Positions 1 through 8,354 of a stretch of DNA of 64,000 nucleotides are shown one piece after another. Position numbers and translations under genes: made by a program. The notes beneath the pieces are model-generated. The model was not told the DNA's origin. It saw nothing but the letters and a program-made list of their open reading frames with translations, and ran no database searches. Each line of letters begins with the position of its first letter. The stretch's first letter is position 1. The stretch is from Clostridia bacterium (GTDB lineage Bacteria; Bacillota; Clostridia; Lachnospirales; Lachnospiraceae): contig QKJQ01000016.1 in the NCBI GenBank assembly GCA_003249225.1, positions 164,389 to 228,388 of the forward strand, in the 5' to 3' direction.

Positions 1-1
1 A

Positions 2-919
2 AAGAGCCTTGGGAAAAGGTTTGGCGTGAAGGTCACGAATACACTGCCGGTAACGATACAGCGAAAGGAGCTTTTGGGAGATACGATGTATCTGTCCGGA
101 CCGGCTCTGTTCCCGATTGCGATCGGAGTTGCTAAAAAGCTGGCAAAGAGATTTGACGGTACGCTTCCTTTATCCTATTCCGGCGGTGCCGATCAGAAGA
201 ACTGTAAGGATATTCTGGAATGCGGGATTTATCCGGTGACGGTATCTTCCTACCTGCTTAAGCCCGCAGGCTATAAGAACTTAAAAGCACTGGCCGCTGC
301 CGCAGATCTGGCAGTCATTCCGGAGCTCATTGATGCAGAAAAATGCGGAATGCTGGAAGCACAGGCAGGAACACAGGCGTCTTATCAATATAAGGCAATC
401 AGGACGTATGCCGGTTCAGAGGATTATTCTGTCCTTTGTGCTGCCTGTCATAACTGCGTTGATATCTGTCCGAACCGGGCGAACAAAAGGATCACGATCG
501 ATGGGGAAGCAGCCGTTATTCACCTGGACAGCCTCTGCAACGAATGCGGCGCCTGCCGTTACTATTGCATAAAAGGCCATGTTCCATATAAAGAAAAGCT
601 CACCCTGTTCACGACAAAGGAAGCCTATGAAGCGACCACAAATCCTGGTATTTATATAGGAACAGAGGAAAACAGGGAAGCGATGGACATCATCGCTGCT
701 GAGAAAAAGATAGAATTGCAGGAGATGGACAGCACCACGGCTGAGAAAAAGATAGAATTACAGGAGATGGACAGCACCACGGCCCGGAAGAAAAACAGTG
801 TACCAAAGATCAGGAATATTGGAAGAAAGAGCATAGAGGATTCGTTGGAAAAAGAGTTCGGGAACGAAGCTGAAAAAATACGTAAGATAAATTGGGAGGA
901 ATATGCAGATGAGTTTTGA
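2..919 (+). CDS. ygfK: YgfK-type putative selenate reductase / Mo-hydroxylase cluster iron-sulfur protein, 3' part
   Basis: C-terminal 305 residues of a protein whose 5' end lies outside the window; the frame is open from base 2, so the GTG at 26 is not the real start. Two ferredoxin-type cysteine clusters are visible (CAACHNCVDICPN and CNECGACRYYC), fitting a 4Fe-4S electron-transfer module. Together with the following dpaL and ygeY this matches the C-terminal end of YgfK, a large iron-sulfur flavoprotein known from selenium-dependent molybdenum hydroxylase gene clusters; its exact reaction is unproven. Near the C terminus a 14-residue segment is duplicated in tandem (bases 698-781). Its stop overlaps the next gene, so translation is probably coupled. 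Confidence 0.8.
   Translation, partial: KSLGKRFGVKVTNTLPVTIQRKELLGDTMYLSGPALFPIAIGVAKKLAKRFDGTLPLSYSGGADQKNCKDILECGIYPVTVSSYLLKPAGYKNLKALAAAADLAVIPELIDAEKCGMLEAQAGTQASYQYKAIRTYAGSEDYSVLCAACHNCVDICPNRANKRITIDGEAAVIHLDSLCNECGACRYYCIKGHVPYKEKLTLFTTKEAYEATTNPGIYIGTEENREAMDIIAAEKKIELQEMDSTTAEKKIELQEMDSTTARKKNSVPKIRNIGRKSIEDSLEKEFGNEAEKIRKINWEEYADEF
698..781 (+). repeat. In-frame tandem duplication, 2 x 42 bp, in ygfK
   Basis: Two adjacent 42-bp copies (698-739 and 740-781) that differ at one base, a silent ttg/tta change. They add 14 residues (AEKKIELQEMDSTT) to a charged, probably surface-exposed C-terminal tail. Confidence 0.95.
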
Positions 920-2102
920 AATCGTTCAAAAGACCCTGACAACAGGTAAAAAACCGGAGCTGCAGCACCTTGGGATGGAGACTGCGAAAAAGGTCATGCG
1001 TTTCCATAACAGCTTTCCGATGTACCAGCCGACCCCCCTGCAAAGTCTTGCCTGCCTGGCAAGAACACTTGGGGTGAAAGGGATTTATGTAAAGGACGAA
1101 TCGTATCGTTTCGGTCTGAATGCCTTTAAAGTCCTTGGCGGAAGCTACGCCATCGGGACCTACATAGCAGAAAAGCTGAATATGGACATTGATGAGCTGC
1201 CCTTTGAAAAAATGATATCCGATGAAATCAGAAAGGAACTTGGAGAGCTGACCTTTATCTCAGCGACCGATGGAAACCACGGCCGCGGTGTTGCCTGGAC
1301 TGTTAATCAGTTAAAACAAAACTCAGTTATATATATGCCAGCCGGGAGTTCGTTTGAGCGCCTTGCCAATATTAAGGCAGAAGGAGCGAAAGCTGACATT
1401 ACAGACCTGAATTATGATGATGCGGTGCGTCTTGCGAATGAACATGCGAAGGAAAATGGATGGATACTCGTGCAGGATACGTCCTGGGACGGATATGAAA
1501 AAATTCCGACAGCGATCATGCAGGGTTATACAACAACCGCGGCAGAAGCACTTTCACAGCTGCCGGAAAGACCAACGCATATCTTTCTTCAGGCGGGAGT
1601 CGGTTCATTTGCTTCTGCGGTAACCGGGTTCTTTGCAGACTATTACAAAGAGGAATGCCCCATTATAACAATCGTTGAACCAAACGAAGCCGCCTGCATT
1701 TTTAAAACGATCAAGGCAGGAGACGGTAAGATCCATCCAGTTACTGGTTCGATGAATACGATCATGGCAGGTTTGGCCTGCGGCGAACCGGTTACAGTCG
1801 GAATCGATATCCTTCGAAATTATGCGGATAATTTCGTAAGCTGTCCTGATTTTACAGCAGCACAGGGAATGCGGGTGCTTGGCGCTCCGACCGGGGACGA
1901 TGAACGGATCATTTCCGGGGAGAGCGGTGCTGCGGGCTTTGGTCTGTTCTATGAGGCTATGACGAATCCTCTGCTTGCCGACTTGAAAGATGCACTAAAA
2001 ATCAATTCAGATTCAAGACTTTTGTTCTTTAGTACAGAGGGAGACACCGACAAAGAGAATTATAAAAAGATCGTCTGGGACGGAGCGTATGCCAGACCTT
2101 AG
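909..2102 (+). CDS. dpaL: Diaminopropionate ammonia-lyase
   Basis: PLP-dependent (tryptophan-synthase-beta fold) enzyme that converts 2,3-diaminopropionate to pyruvate and ammonia. The PLP lysine is K74 in NAFKVLGGSYA; other fold II motifs are DGNHGRGVA and QAGVGSFA. Length is 397 aa, normal for YgeX/DpaL. An ATG at 903 is also in frame, but the GGAGGA at 895-900 sits only 2 nt from it and 8 nt from 909, so 909 is preferred. It overlaps the end of ygfK and is followed 12 nt later by ygeY, the usual gene order of this cluster. Confidence 0.9.
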   Translation: MSFEIVQKTLTTGKKPELQHLGMETAKKVMRFHNSFPMYQPTPLQSLACLARTLGVKGIYVKDESYRFGLNAFKVLGGSYAIGTYIAEKLNMDIDELPFEKMISDEIRKELGELTFISATDGNHGRGVAWTVNQLKQNSVIYMPAGSSFERLANIKAEGAKADITDLNYDDAVRLANEHAKENGWILVQDTSWDGYEKIPTAIMQGYTTTAAEALSQLPERPTHIFLQAGVGSFASAVTGFFADYYKEECPIITIVEPNEAACIFKTIKAGDGKIHPVTGSMNTIMAGLACGEPVTVGIDILRNYADNFVSCPDFTAAQGMRVLGAPTGDDERIISGESGAAGFGLFYEAMTNPLLADLKDALKINSDSRLLFFSTEGDTDKENYKKIVWDGAYARP

Positions 2103-2114
2103 CAGGAGGATTGT

Positions 2115-3296
2115 ATGATAGAAGAAAAAGAAAAATCGCAGGTCATTGACCTGTGCAGGGCACTGATTTGTGCAAAAAGCTATTCCGGTGAGGAAGAAAA
2201 AGCCGGTGAACTTCTGCAGAGCTTTTTTAAAGAACATGGCTTTGACCGTGTGCACGTAGATGAATACGGGAATGTGATTGGAACCATACGGGGGAAAAGA
2301 CAGGGGAAGAAGCTGTTGTTTGACGGTCATATCGATACAGTACCGGTTGTGAATCAGGAAAAATGGACGCATGATCCATTTGCTGCAGAGATCGTGGATG
2401 GGAAAATCTATGGCCGTGGAGCCAGTGATATGAAGGGTGCTGTTGCTGCCATGGCAGTGGCGGCGGCTAATTTTGCAGAAATGACGAACAAGGATTTTGC
2501 CGGAGAGATTCATGTGGCGGGTGTGGTTCATGAGGAATGTTTCGAGGGTGTGGCCGCCAGAAAAATCAGTGAGTTTGTAAAGCCGGATTATGTGGTGATC
2601 GGAGAAGCTTCTAATCTGAATCTAAAGATTGGACAGAGGGGAAGAGCAGAGATCGTGGTTGAGACGTTTGGAATTCCGGCACATTCTGCAAGTCCTGAAA
2701 AGGGTCTGAATGCAGTCTATGCCATGAGTAAGGTAATCCAGGTCATCCGTGAGCTCGAACCAACGGAGCATAAGGTTCTTGGCAAAGGAATTCTTGAACT
2801 GACCGATATAAAATCCACACCATATCCTGGTGCTTCTGTTGTTCCGGAGTATTGCAGAGTAACGTATGACAGACGACTCCTTGTCGGCGAGACGAAGGCG
2901 AGCGTACTCGAACCGATCCAGACAGCACTTGATCAGCTGATGGCACAGGATCCGACAGTGAAAGCAAAGGTTTCTTATGCAAAGGGAAAAGAACGCTGCT
3001 ACACCGGCAATGAGATCGAAGGAGAGAGATTCTTCCCGGGCTGGCTCTTTGAAAAAGAGGAAACCTGGGTGAAGGCCATCATGAATGAACTAGAAGGTTC
3101 AGGCTTCCAGCCGTCCATAACACAGTATAATTTCTGTACGAACGGAAGCCATTATGCCGGAGAAGCAGGAATCACGACCTTTGGTATGGGACCTTCCGAT
3201 GAAAGACTGGCCCACGTGATTGATGAATACATTGAAATCGATCAGCTGACCAAGGTCACGGAGTGCTACAAGGGCATTATGAAGGCATTGTTATAA
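2115..3296 (+). CDS. ygeY: YgeY family M20 metallohydrolase of selenium/Mo-hydroxylase clusters
   Basis: A 393-aa M20 (ArgE/DapE-like) di-zinc amidohydrolase. Visible motifs are the metal ligand region FDGHIDTVP, the following YGRGASDMKGAVAAM with the bridging Asp, the catalytic/ligand HEECFEG, and a late THE-type region with C-terminal TNGSHYAGEAG. The family is named for its association with selenium-dependent molybdenum hydroxylases; the physiological substrate is not established. AGGAGG at 2103-2108 precedes the ATG. It is co-directional with dpaL (12-nt gap) and probably in the same operon. Confidence 0.88.
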   Translation: MIEEKEKSQVIDLCRALICAKSYSGEEEKAGELLQSFFKEHGFDRVHVDEYGNVIGTIRGKRQGKKLLFDGHIDTVPVVNQEKWTHDPFAAEIVDGKIYGRGASDMKGAVAAMAVAAANFAEMTNKDFAGEIHVAGVVHEECFEGVAARKISEFVKPDYVVIGEASNLNLKIGQRGRAEIVVETFGIPAHSASPEKGLNAVYAMSKVIQVIRELEPTEHKVLGKGILELTDIKSTPYPGASVVPEYCRVTYDRRLLVGETKASVLEPIQTALDQLMAQDPTVKAKVSYAKGKERCYTGNEIEGERFFPGWLFEKEETWVKAIMNELEGSGFQPSITQYNFCTNGSHYAGEAGITTFGMGPSDERLAHVIDEYIEIDQLTKVTECYKGIMKALL

Positions 3297-3357
3297 GGAA
3301 GAAGGGAAAGCTTTTCATCGGGTGATCCGGTGACCTTGAGCGAATGGATGGAGGAGT

Positions 3358-4215
3358 ATGAAACGAAAATTCTTTAAACGGGAAAGGTTACTTATTGCGG
3401 TCCTGATCTTTGCCATGCTGGCTGTGACTGCCTGCGGGTCAAAAGAAGCAGAAACAGCAGTGATAACCTTTGACAGTCTTGCGACCGATCAGGTATCTCT
3501 GATTGCACTGGGAAATTCCGATGTGCCGGTCGGTCAGTATTCACAGGAGATTCTTGAGAAGCTGGGGATCTGGGAGCAGATGCAGGATAAGATATCCTTT
3601 GGTTCGAACGTAAAAGAAGTACTTTCTCAGGTAGAAGAAGGTTCGGTTGACTGCGGAATGGTCTATGCAACGGATGCAGCAACGGCAGAAGGGGTTATGG
3701 TTGCTGCCAAAGCCCCGGAAGGCTCCCTTGCAACACCGGTGCTTTATCCGGTGGCAAGGTTGAAGGAGGCAAAGAACAAGGAGCTTGCAGCAGCTTTCTT
3801 AAGTTTCCTGACGACGGAGGATTCCGCGAAAGAATTCGAATCGGTAGGCTTTACGTTTGTTGGAACCGTAACGACGGATAGCAGTACGGAAAGCAGTGCA
3901 GAGGATCGCACGGAAAATCAGTCGTCTGCTCCGGGATCAGGAACGCTGACAGTCTTTGCCGCTGCCAGTCTGACAGAAAGTATGACAGCAATCGCGGAGG
4001 CCTTTGAAGCAATGTATCCAAATACGGAGGTAATCTGCAACTTTGATTCAAGCGGAACACTAAAGACACAGATCGAAGCCGGTGCAGAGGCGGATATCTT
4101 CTTTTCAGCAGCCCAGAAACAGATGAATGCACTGGAAGAGGAGAATCTGATCGATACAGACACGAGACAGGATCTGTTGAAAAATGAAGTGGTATTGATT
4201 GTGCCAAAAGACTGA
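3358..4215 (+). CDS. modA: Circularly permuted ModA-like molybdate-binding lipoprotein
   Basis: 285 aa. Residues 1-26 are a lipoprotein signal (lipobox ending at C26 in AVTACGS). Residues ~36-168 match the second half of ordinary ModA: the LATDxVxLIALGN start, the VPVGQYSQEILEKLG loop, the DCGMVYATDA loop and the LYPVARLKEAKN strand. A Ser/Thr/Glu-rich linker (~169-194) follows. Residues ~195-285 then match the FIRST half of ModA: TVFAAASLTESM, SSGTLKTQIEAG, ADIFFSA, ending at LIVPKD. All oxyanion-loop regions are present but the order is reversed, joined exactly at the crossover between lobes. The gene has a good RBS (GGAGGAG) and lies before modB/modC, so it is probably functional. Whether it binds molybdate or tungstate is not testable here. 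Confidence 0.85.
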   Translation: MKRKFFKRERLLIAVLIFAMLAVTACGSKEAETAVITFDSLATDQVSLIALGNSDVPVGQYSQEILEKLGIWEQMQDKISFGSNVKEVLSQVEEGSVDCGMVYATDAATAEGVMVAAKAPEGSLATPVLYPVARLKEAKNKELAAAFLSFLTTEDSAKEFESVGFTFVGTVTTDSSTESSAEDRTENQSSAPGSGTLTVFAAASLTESMTAIAEAFEAMYPNTEVICNFDSSGTLKTQIEAGAEADIFFSAAQKQMNALEEENLIDTDTRQDLLKNEVVLIVPKD

Positions 4216-4279
4216 TCCGTGTCCACAGTATAAGAAACGTAATTGGTAAAATTAAGTTACAAGGCGAAGATAGTTGTAT

Positions 4280-4302
4280 CACAGTAAAATAATTGTACTG
4301 TG
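4280..4302. promoter_or_regulatory. Inverted repeat between modA and modB
   Basis: CACAGTA at 4280-4286 and TACTGTG at 4296-4302 form a perfect 7-bp inverted repeat with a 9-nt spacer in the 115-bp modA-modB gap. No T-run follows, so it is more likely an operator or an mRNA processing/attenuation hairpin than a terminator. Confidence 0.45.
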
Positions 4303-4330
4303 TAAAATGAACCAGTGAGGAGGTGAGGCA

Positions 4331-5002
4331 TTGGATCTTTTTCCTTTATGGAATTCGCTTAGAATATCTCTTATAGCGACCGTTATTACATTTTTCCTTG
4401 GGATTTTTCTGGCCTACTATGTTGTCAGGCTCCCCGGACTCTTAAAAGGAATTCTGGATACCCTGTTCACCATACCCATGGTGCTGCCGCCGACGGTAGC
4501 CGGTTTTGTTATCCTGAAGCTGATCTCACCGAAAAGTCGGCTTGGGGAACTGGTCCGGAAGTACTTTGACAGTACGCTGACCATGAAGTGGTATGCAGCC
4601 ATCCTTGCCGTTGTCGTCGTTACCTTTCCATTGATGTACCGAACCGCACGCAGCTCCTTTGAAGCCTTTGATCCTGATATTATTGCGAGCGGAAAGACGC
4701 TCTGTCTTTCTAATACCTATATATTCTGGCGCATCCTTCTGCCAAACTGCAAGGCCGGTATTATTGCCGGTCTGGTTCTTGCCTTTGCCAGAGGACTGGG
4801 CGAATATGGTGCGACCAGCATGGTGGCAGGTTATATTCCGCACAAAACAGCGACCATATCAACAACGGTGGCTTATTTTTGGCAGACGAATCAGGATGAA
4901 CAGGCAGTGAAATGGGTACTGATCAACCTTGCCATTTCCTGTGTGATCATGCTGATCGTAAATGTGTTCGAAAAGCGCGTATCGTACGGAAAGGAGGGCT
5001 GA
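4331..5002 (+). CDS. modB: Molybdate ABC transporter permease
   Basis: 223-aa inner-membrane permease with five or more hydrophobic segments and the ABC-permease EAA loop region (ARGLGEYGATSMVAGYIP), the ModB/CysT signature. It forms the membrane channel with ModC. The start is a TTG at 4331, preceded by GAGGAGGTGAG (4317-4327); the nearby ATG at 4348 is out of frame. The stop is 2 nt before the modC start, so the two are tightly coupled. Confidence 0.93.
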   Translation: MDLFPLWNSLRISLIATVITFFLGIFLAYYVVRLPGLLKGILDTLFTIPMVLPPTVAGFVILKLISPKSRLGELVRKYFDSTLTMKWYAAILAVVVVTFPLMYRTARSSFEAFDPDIIASGKTLCLSNTYIFWRILLPNCKAGIIAGLVLAFARGLGEYGATSMVAGYIPHKTATISTTVAYFWQTNQDEQAVKWVLINLAISCVIMLIVNVFEKRVSYGKEG

Positions 5003-5004
5003 AC

Positions 5005-6090
5005 ATGTCAATCTTCTGCGACATTAAAAAAAGGCTGGGTGATTTTACCCTGCAGATCAGCTTTGACACTAAAGAAGAGACGGTTGCCTTAATGGGAGCC
5101 TCCGGCTGCGGCAAGAGCATGACCCTTCGCTGCATTGCTGGAATTCAAAAGCCTGACGCCGGAAAAATTATCATCAATGGCGTAACTGTCTTTGACTCTG
5201 AAAACAAGATAAATCTCCCCCCGCAAAAGCGCAGAGTCGGTTATATGTTTCAGGATTACGCACTGTTTCCGAATATGACAGTAGAAAAGAACATTGGAGC
5301 CGTCCTTGGAAAAGAACGGCTTGATGAACTGCCTGGTCTTTTAGAGACGTATTGTCTGACGGGTCTTGAAAAGCTTTATCCAAGACAGCTCTCCGGCGGG
5401 CAGAAGCAGCGGTGTGCCCTGGCCAGAATGATAGCAATGTCACCGGAAATCATATTGCTGGATGAACCCTTTGCGGCGCTGGACAGTTTTCTTCGCTGGC
5501 AGATGGAACAGGAAGTTGCAGCGGCTATAAAGAAGGCTGGTAAATCGGTGCTTTTTGTGTCACATGACAGAGATGAGGTATTCCGGGTGAGTGACCGGGT
5601 TATCGTCATGCACCAGGGGAAAAGCGAAGAGATTACAGAAAAGCACCAGCTTTATAAACATCCAAAGACCTATGTGGATGCCCTGCTTACCGGCTGTAAG
5701 AACATCTGCCCTGCAACGCTTACCGGTGATTTGCTGGAAGCAAAAGAGTTCGGAATCAGCTTCCCATACAGACAGGGGGAACTAAGAGGCACAGGGAACC
5801 TGGAGGTTCTTGATAAGAGAGAAGAGAAGACCGCGATCCATTACATAGGGATCCGTTCAAAAAGCATACTGCCAGCCTTCCTTGTAGCCGAGGATACAAA
5901 AGCATTCCGTGCTTCCTATACCATCGAGCAGACCATTGAAAATGTCTTTACCTATGTATTGATGGTACGCCTGCCAGAGGCCTTGCAGCCACTGCGCTGG
6001 GAGATGTCAAAAGACATCTATCAGACATTGGCAGACCATGAAGCGGTTCTTGCCATACCCTATGAAAGTATTTATGAATTAGTGGAATAA
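5005..6090 (+). CDS. modC: Molybdate ABC transporter ATPase
   Basis: 361 aa. Walker A GASGCGKS (31-38), signature LSGGQKQR (~130), Walker B IILLDEPFAALD (~150) and the H-loop SHDRDE are all intact. The C-terminal ~120 residues correspond to the TOBE/MOP-like regulatory region of ModC. It energises molybdate import through ModB. ATG 5005 follows AAGGAGGG (4991-4998). It is the last gene of the unit; a terminator follows at once. Confidence 0.93.
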   Translation: MSIFCDIKKRLGDFTLQISFDTKEETVALMGASGCGKSMTLRCIAGIQKPDAGKIIINGVTVFDSENKINLPPQKRRVGYMFQDYALFPNMTVEKNIGAVLGKERLDELPGLLETYCLTGLEKLYPRQLSGGQKQRCALARMIAMSPEIILLDEPFAALDSFLRWQMEQEVAAAIKKAGKSVLFVSHDRDEVFRVSDRVIVMHQGKSEEITEKHQLYKHPKTYVDALLTGCKNICPATLTGDLLEAKEFGISFPYRQGELRGTGNLEVLDKREEKTAIHYIGIRSKSILPAFLVAEDTKAFRASYTIEQTIENVFTYVLMVRLPEALQPLRWEMSKDIYQTLADHEAVLAIPYESIYELVE

Positions 6091-6092
6091 TC

Positions 6093-6142
6093 AAAAAAAG
6101 CTTCGCCTGCTGTCCAAAGGAACAGTGAGCGAAGCTTTTTTT
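6093..6142 (+). terminator. Rho-independent terminator after modC
   Basis: The stem AAAAAAGCTTCGC pairs with GCGAAGCTTTTTTT across a ~22-nt loop; the right arm merges into the T-run. Confidence 0.88.
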
Positions 6143-6169
6143 AAGACATATTCTTTTTTCAATAAAAAA

Positions 6170-7144
6170 TCAGATACGAAAAATCTCAGGCGGAGAAAGA
6201 ATCATCGATAAAAAGTTCTTTTTCAGCTCCGTGTTAAAATTCAGATAATCCTGCATACAGGTAAAAAGCAGCAAACGTCTGTAATTCAGAAAAGTGTCGA
6301 TCTGCTTTAGCCAGAAGTCCTCGAGGTGGTTCTCCGTTTCATAACCGTTGATAAAGTGATCGAAGAAGCGTTGCAAGGCTTCTTTGTTATGAACTTCATT
6401 TGCCATTCCGCCGGAGAGATCGAACATGATGCCCTGCGCCGGGACGGTAATGTCCTGAAGAAAGAAGTTACAGGAGGATACATCAAAATCAATCAGGGTT
6501 ATCTCTTTGTCTCTTGCAATGATATTTTGCTGATGATTGTCATTATGTATGAAGCCATGTGTATCGCGATTTATGGGAAGCGCGGATAAGTGTCCCGCCA
6601 TATTCAGCCATTCCTGTTTTACCTGATCATCCTTGCACCAGTTAAAGAAAAAATTGAGTTCATCCTGATGACCATATTCAGACGGCCGTCCGCTAATGTT
6701 CTTCCAGACCGGATAACTTTTGGAAGCTTTATGAGCTTTTCCGGTAATCTTGCCCCAGTGCCAGCTAAGATCTGTTGTCAGCAGCTCAGCGGCAGGACTT
6801 TTCCCTTCGCAGAATTTCATGGAGTAAGCAATAAATATATTCTCTTCATCCTCGCAGGTCTCATACAAACGATGCTTGCTGTTCTCTTCCGGACCAGCAA
6901 TATTAATACCGCACTCCACAAGATAATGTATAAAGGTAAGCCGGTCATCCATAGCAGCCAGATCGTTGATGCCGGGTTTTTTAACGGCCAGAATTTTAAG
7001 GACCTTCTTCTGCCCGCTCTTTTGATAGAAGTATGCTATGCCATCAGAGTCTTCTCTGCCCCCGCCAAGGAAGATCAGGTCTTTTTCATGGATGTCATAA
7101 GCATGACAAAGTGTTGCCAATGCCTTTGCAGAAACTGTAATCAT
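6170..7144 (-). CDS. APH-fold phosphotransferase
   Basis: 324 aa, aminoglycoside-phosphotransferase/choline-kinase-like fold. The catalytic loop is seen as GFIHNDNHQQNII (Brenner motif, catalytic Asp in HND) followed by the metal-binding LIDFDVSS. The N-terminal lobe carries KKVLKILAVKK, a plausible ATP-lysine strand. The substrate is unknown; such proteins phosphorylate small metabolites, sugars or antibiotics, and nothing in the context points to resistance. AAGGAG precedes the ATG. It converges on modC and stands alone. Confidence 0.75.
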   Translation of the reverse strand: MITVSAKALATLCHAYDIHEKDLIFLGGGREDSDGIAYFYQKSGQKKVLKILAVKKPGINDLAAMDDRLTFIHYLVECGINIAGPEENSKHRLYETCEDEENIFIAYSMKFCEGKSPAAELLTTDLSWHWGKITGKAHKASKSYPVWKNISGRPSEYGHQDELNFFFNWCKDDQVKQEWLNMAGHLSALPINRDTHGFIHNDNHQQNIIARDKEITLIDFDVSSCNFFLQDITVPAQGIMFDLSGGMANEVHNKEALQRFFDHFINGYETENHLEDFWLKQIDTFLNYRRLLLFTCMQDYLNFNTELKKNFLSMILSPPEIFRI

Positions 7145-7318
7145 GTATTACTCCTTTCATGCAATGATACCCTCATTATAACAGGGATTTTGCAGGTGTC
7201 AAAGAGAATATGGTTCTTCCTTGCTTTGAAAAGGAAAGTATGGGGCGAGCTATAATAATTACCTGTAAGAAGCCTAAAATTTAAGGTGTGAATTCTTTTT
7301 GAAATATAGTAAAATCAT

Positions 7319-7346
7319 TTGGCAGCAGGATAAAATATGGTATAAT
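7319..7346 (+). promoter_or_regulatory. Sigma-A type promoter before the PopT gene
   Basis: TTGGCA (7319-7324), 16-bp spacer, TATAAT (7341-7346), about 80 nt upstream of the start codon. Confidence 0.6.
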
Positions 7347-7424
7347 AAGAAAATGCTCAGAATTGATGAAAGAGTAATCGAAGGAAATCAGTGACAGAAA
7401 ATAAAAAATAATTGGAGAAGACAA

Positions 7425-8300
7425 ATGATCAGACAGATGATAAACGGGATTTGCATGGCACTTGCGGACAGTGTGCCGGGAGTTTCCGGCGGAACAATTG
7501 CATTTATATTGGGATTTTACGATCAGTTCATAGGAAGCATTAATGATTTGTTTTATGGAAAAAAAGAGCAGAGAATAAAAGCATTAATCTATCTGTTGAA
7601 GCTGGGTTCCGGCTGGATCCTTGGTATGGCCTCGGCAGTGCTCGTACTTACCAGCGTTTTTGAGACACATATTTATGTTGTCAGTTCATTATTCCTGGGA
7701 TTTATCATTGCATCCATCCCACTGGTAATACACAACGAGAAGAGTTCATTCCGGGAGAATTATCTGAATACTGTATTTGCTGTTATTGGGGCGGGAATCG
7801 TAGTGGCCATCACATATTTTAATAACAGCAGTATACTGACCGGTGTCAGTATGGCAAGTTTAAGCTTTCCAATGATGCTGTATGTATTTGCAGCGGGCAT
7901 GATCGCCATATCGGCCATGTTCCTTCCGGGTATATCAGGTTCGACACTTTTGTTGATTTTTGGCCTTTATATCCCGGTTATGACCGGGTTAAAAGAATTG
8001 ATGCATATGAACCTTTCTTATGCCGTTGGTATTGCGATCTTTATCCTCGGTATTCTTACCGGAGCGTTATCGGTTGTCAAAGGCTTGCGGGTATGTCTTG
8101 AGAAACACAGGTCAAAAACAATGTATACCATTTTGGGCCTGATGATTGGTTCCTTATATGCCATAACCAAAGGGCCCACAACACTTGAAACACCAATGGA
8201 AGCGATGTCACTGCACAGCTTTCATCTGATTGCAGCACTTGTTGGTATAGCAATCGTAATCGTGCTTCATTTTGCCGGAAAAGTAAAAGAAAAGGCTTGA
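7425..8300 (+). CDS. DUF368 family undecaprenyl/polyprenyl-phosphate transporter (PopT-like)
   Basis: 291-aa polytopic membrane protein. It opens with the DUF368 hallmark GICMALADSVPGVSGGTIAF and has an internal second copy of the re-entrant motif (FLPGISGSTLLLIFGLY), plus 8-9 hydrophobic segments. DUF368 (PopT) proteins recycle undecaprenyl phosphate to the cytoplasmic face of the membrane for cell-wall synthesis. It stands alone behind its own promoter. Confidence 0.88.
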   Translation: MIRQMINGICMALADSVPGVSGGTIAFILGFYDQFIGSINDLFYGKKEQRIKALIYLLKLGSGWILGMASAVLVLTSVFETHIYVVSSLFLGFIIASIPLVIHNEKSSFRENYLNTVFAVIGAGIVVAITYFNNSSILTGVSMASLSFPMMLYVFAAGMIAISAMFLPGISGSTLLLIFGLYIPVMTGLKELMHMNLSYAVGIAIFILGILTGALSVVKGLRVCLEKHRSKTMYTILGLMIGSLYAITKGPTTLETPMEAMSLHSFHLIAALVGIAIVIVLHFAGKVKEKA

Positions 8301-8354
8301 TAAATAATGGTATGGGGAAGATAGTTTTGAAAATTTATGAAATGGGGTGGAAAA

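Noticed and set aside
3358..4330. ModA gene split by a frameshift or stop
   Set aside because: Both halves are in one uninterrupted frame with one signal peptide; the order, not the frame, is altered, and no further ModA sequence follows the stop.
6590..7255. 221-codon plus-strand frame opposite the phosphotransferase gene
   Set aside because: The minus-strand gene has kinase motifs and a good RBS; the plus frame has neither.
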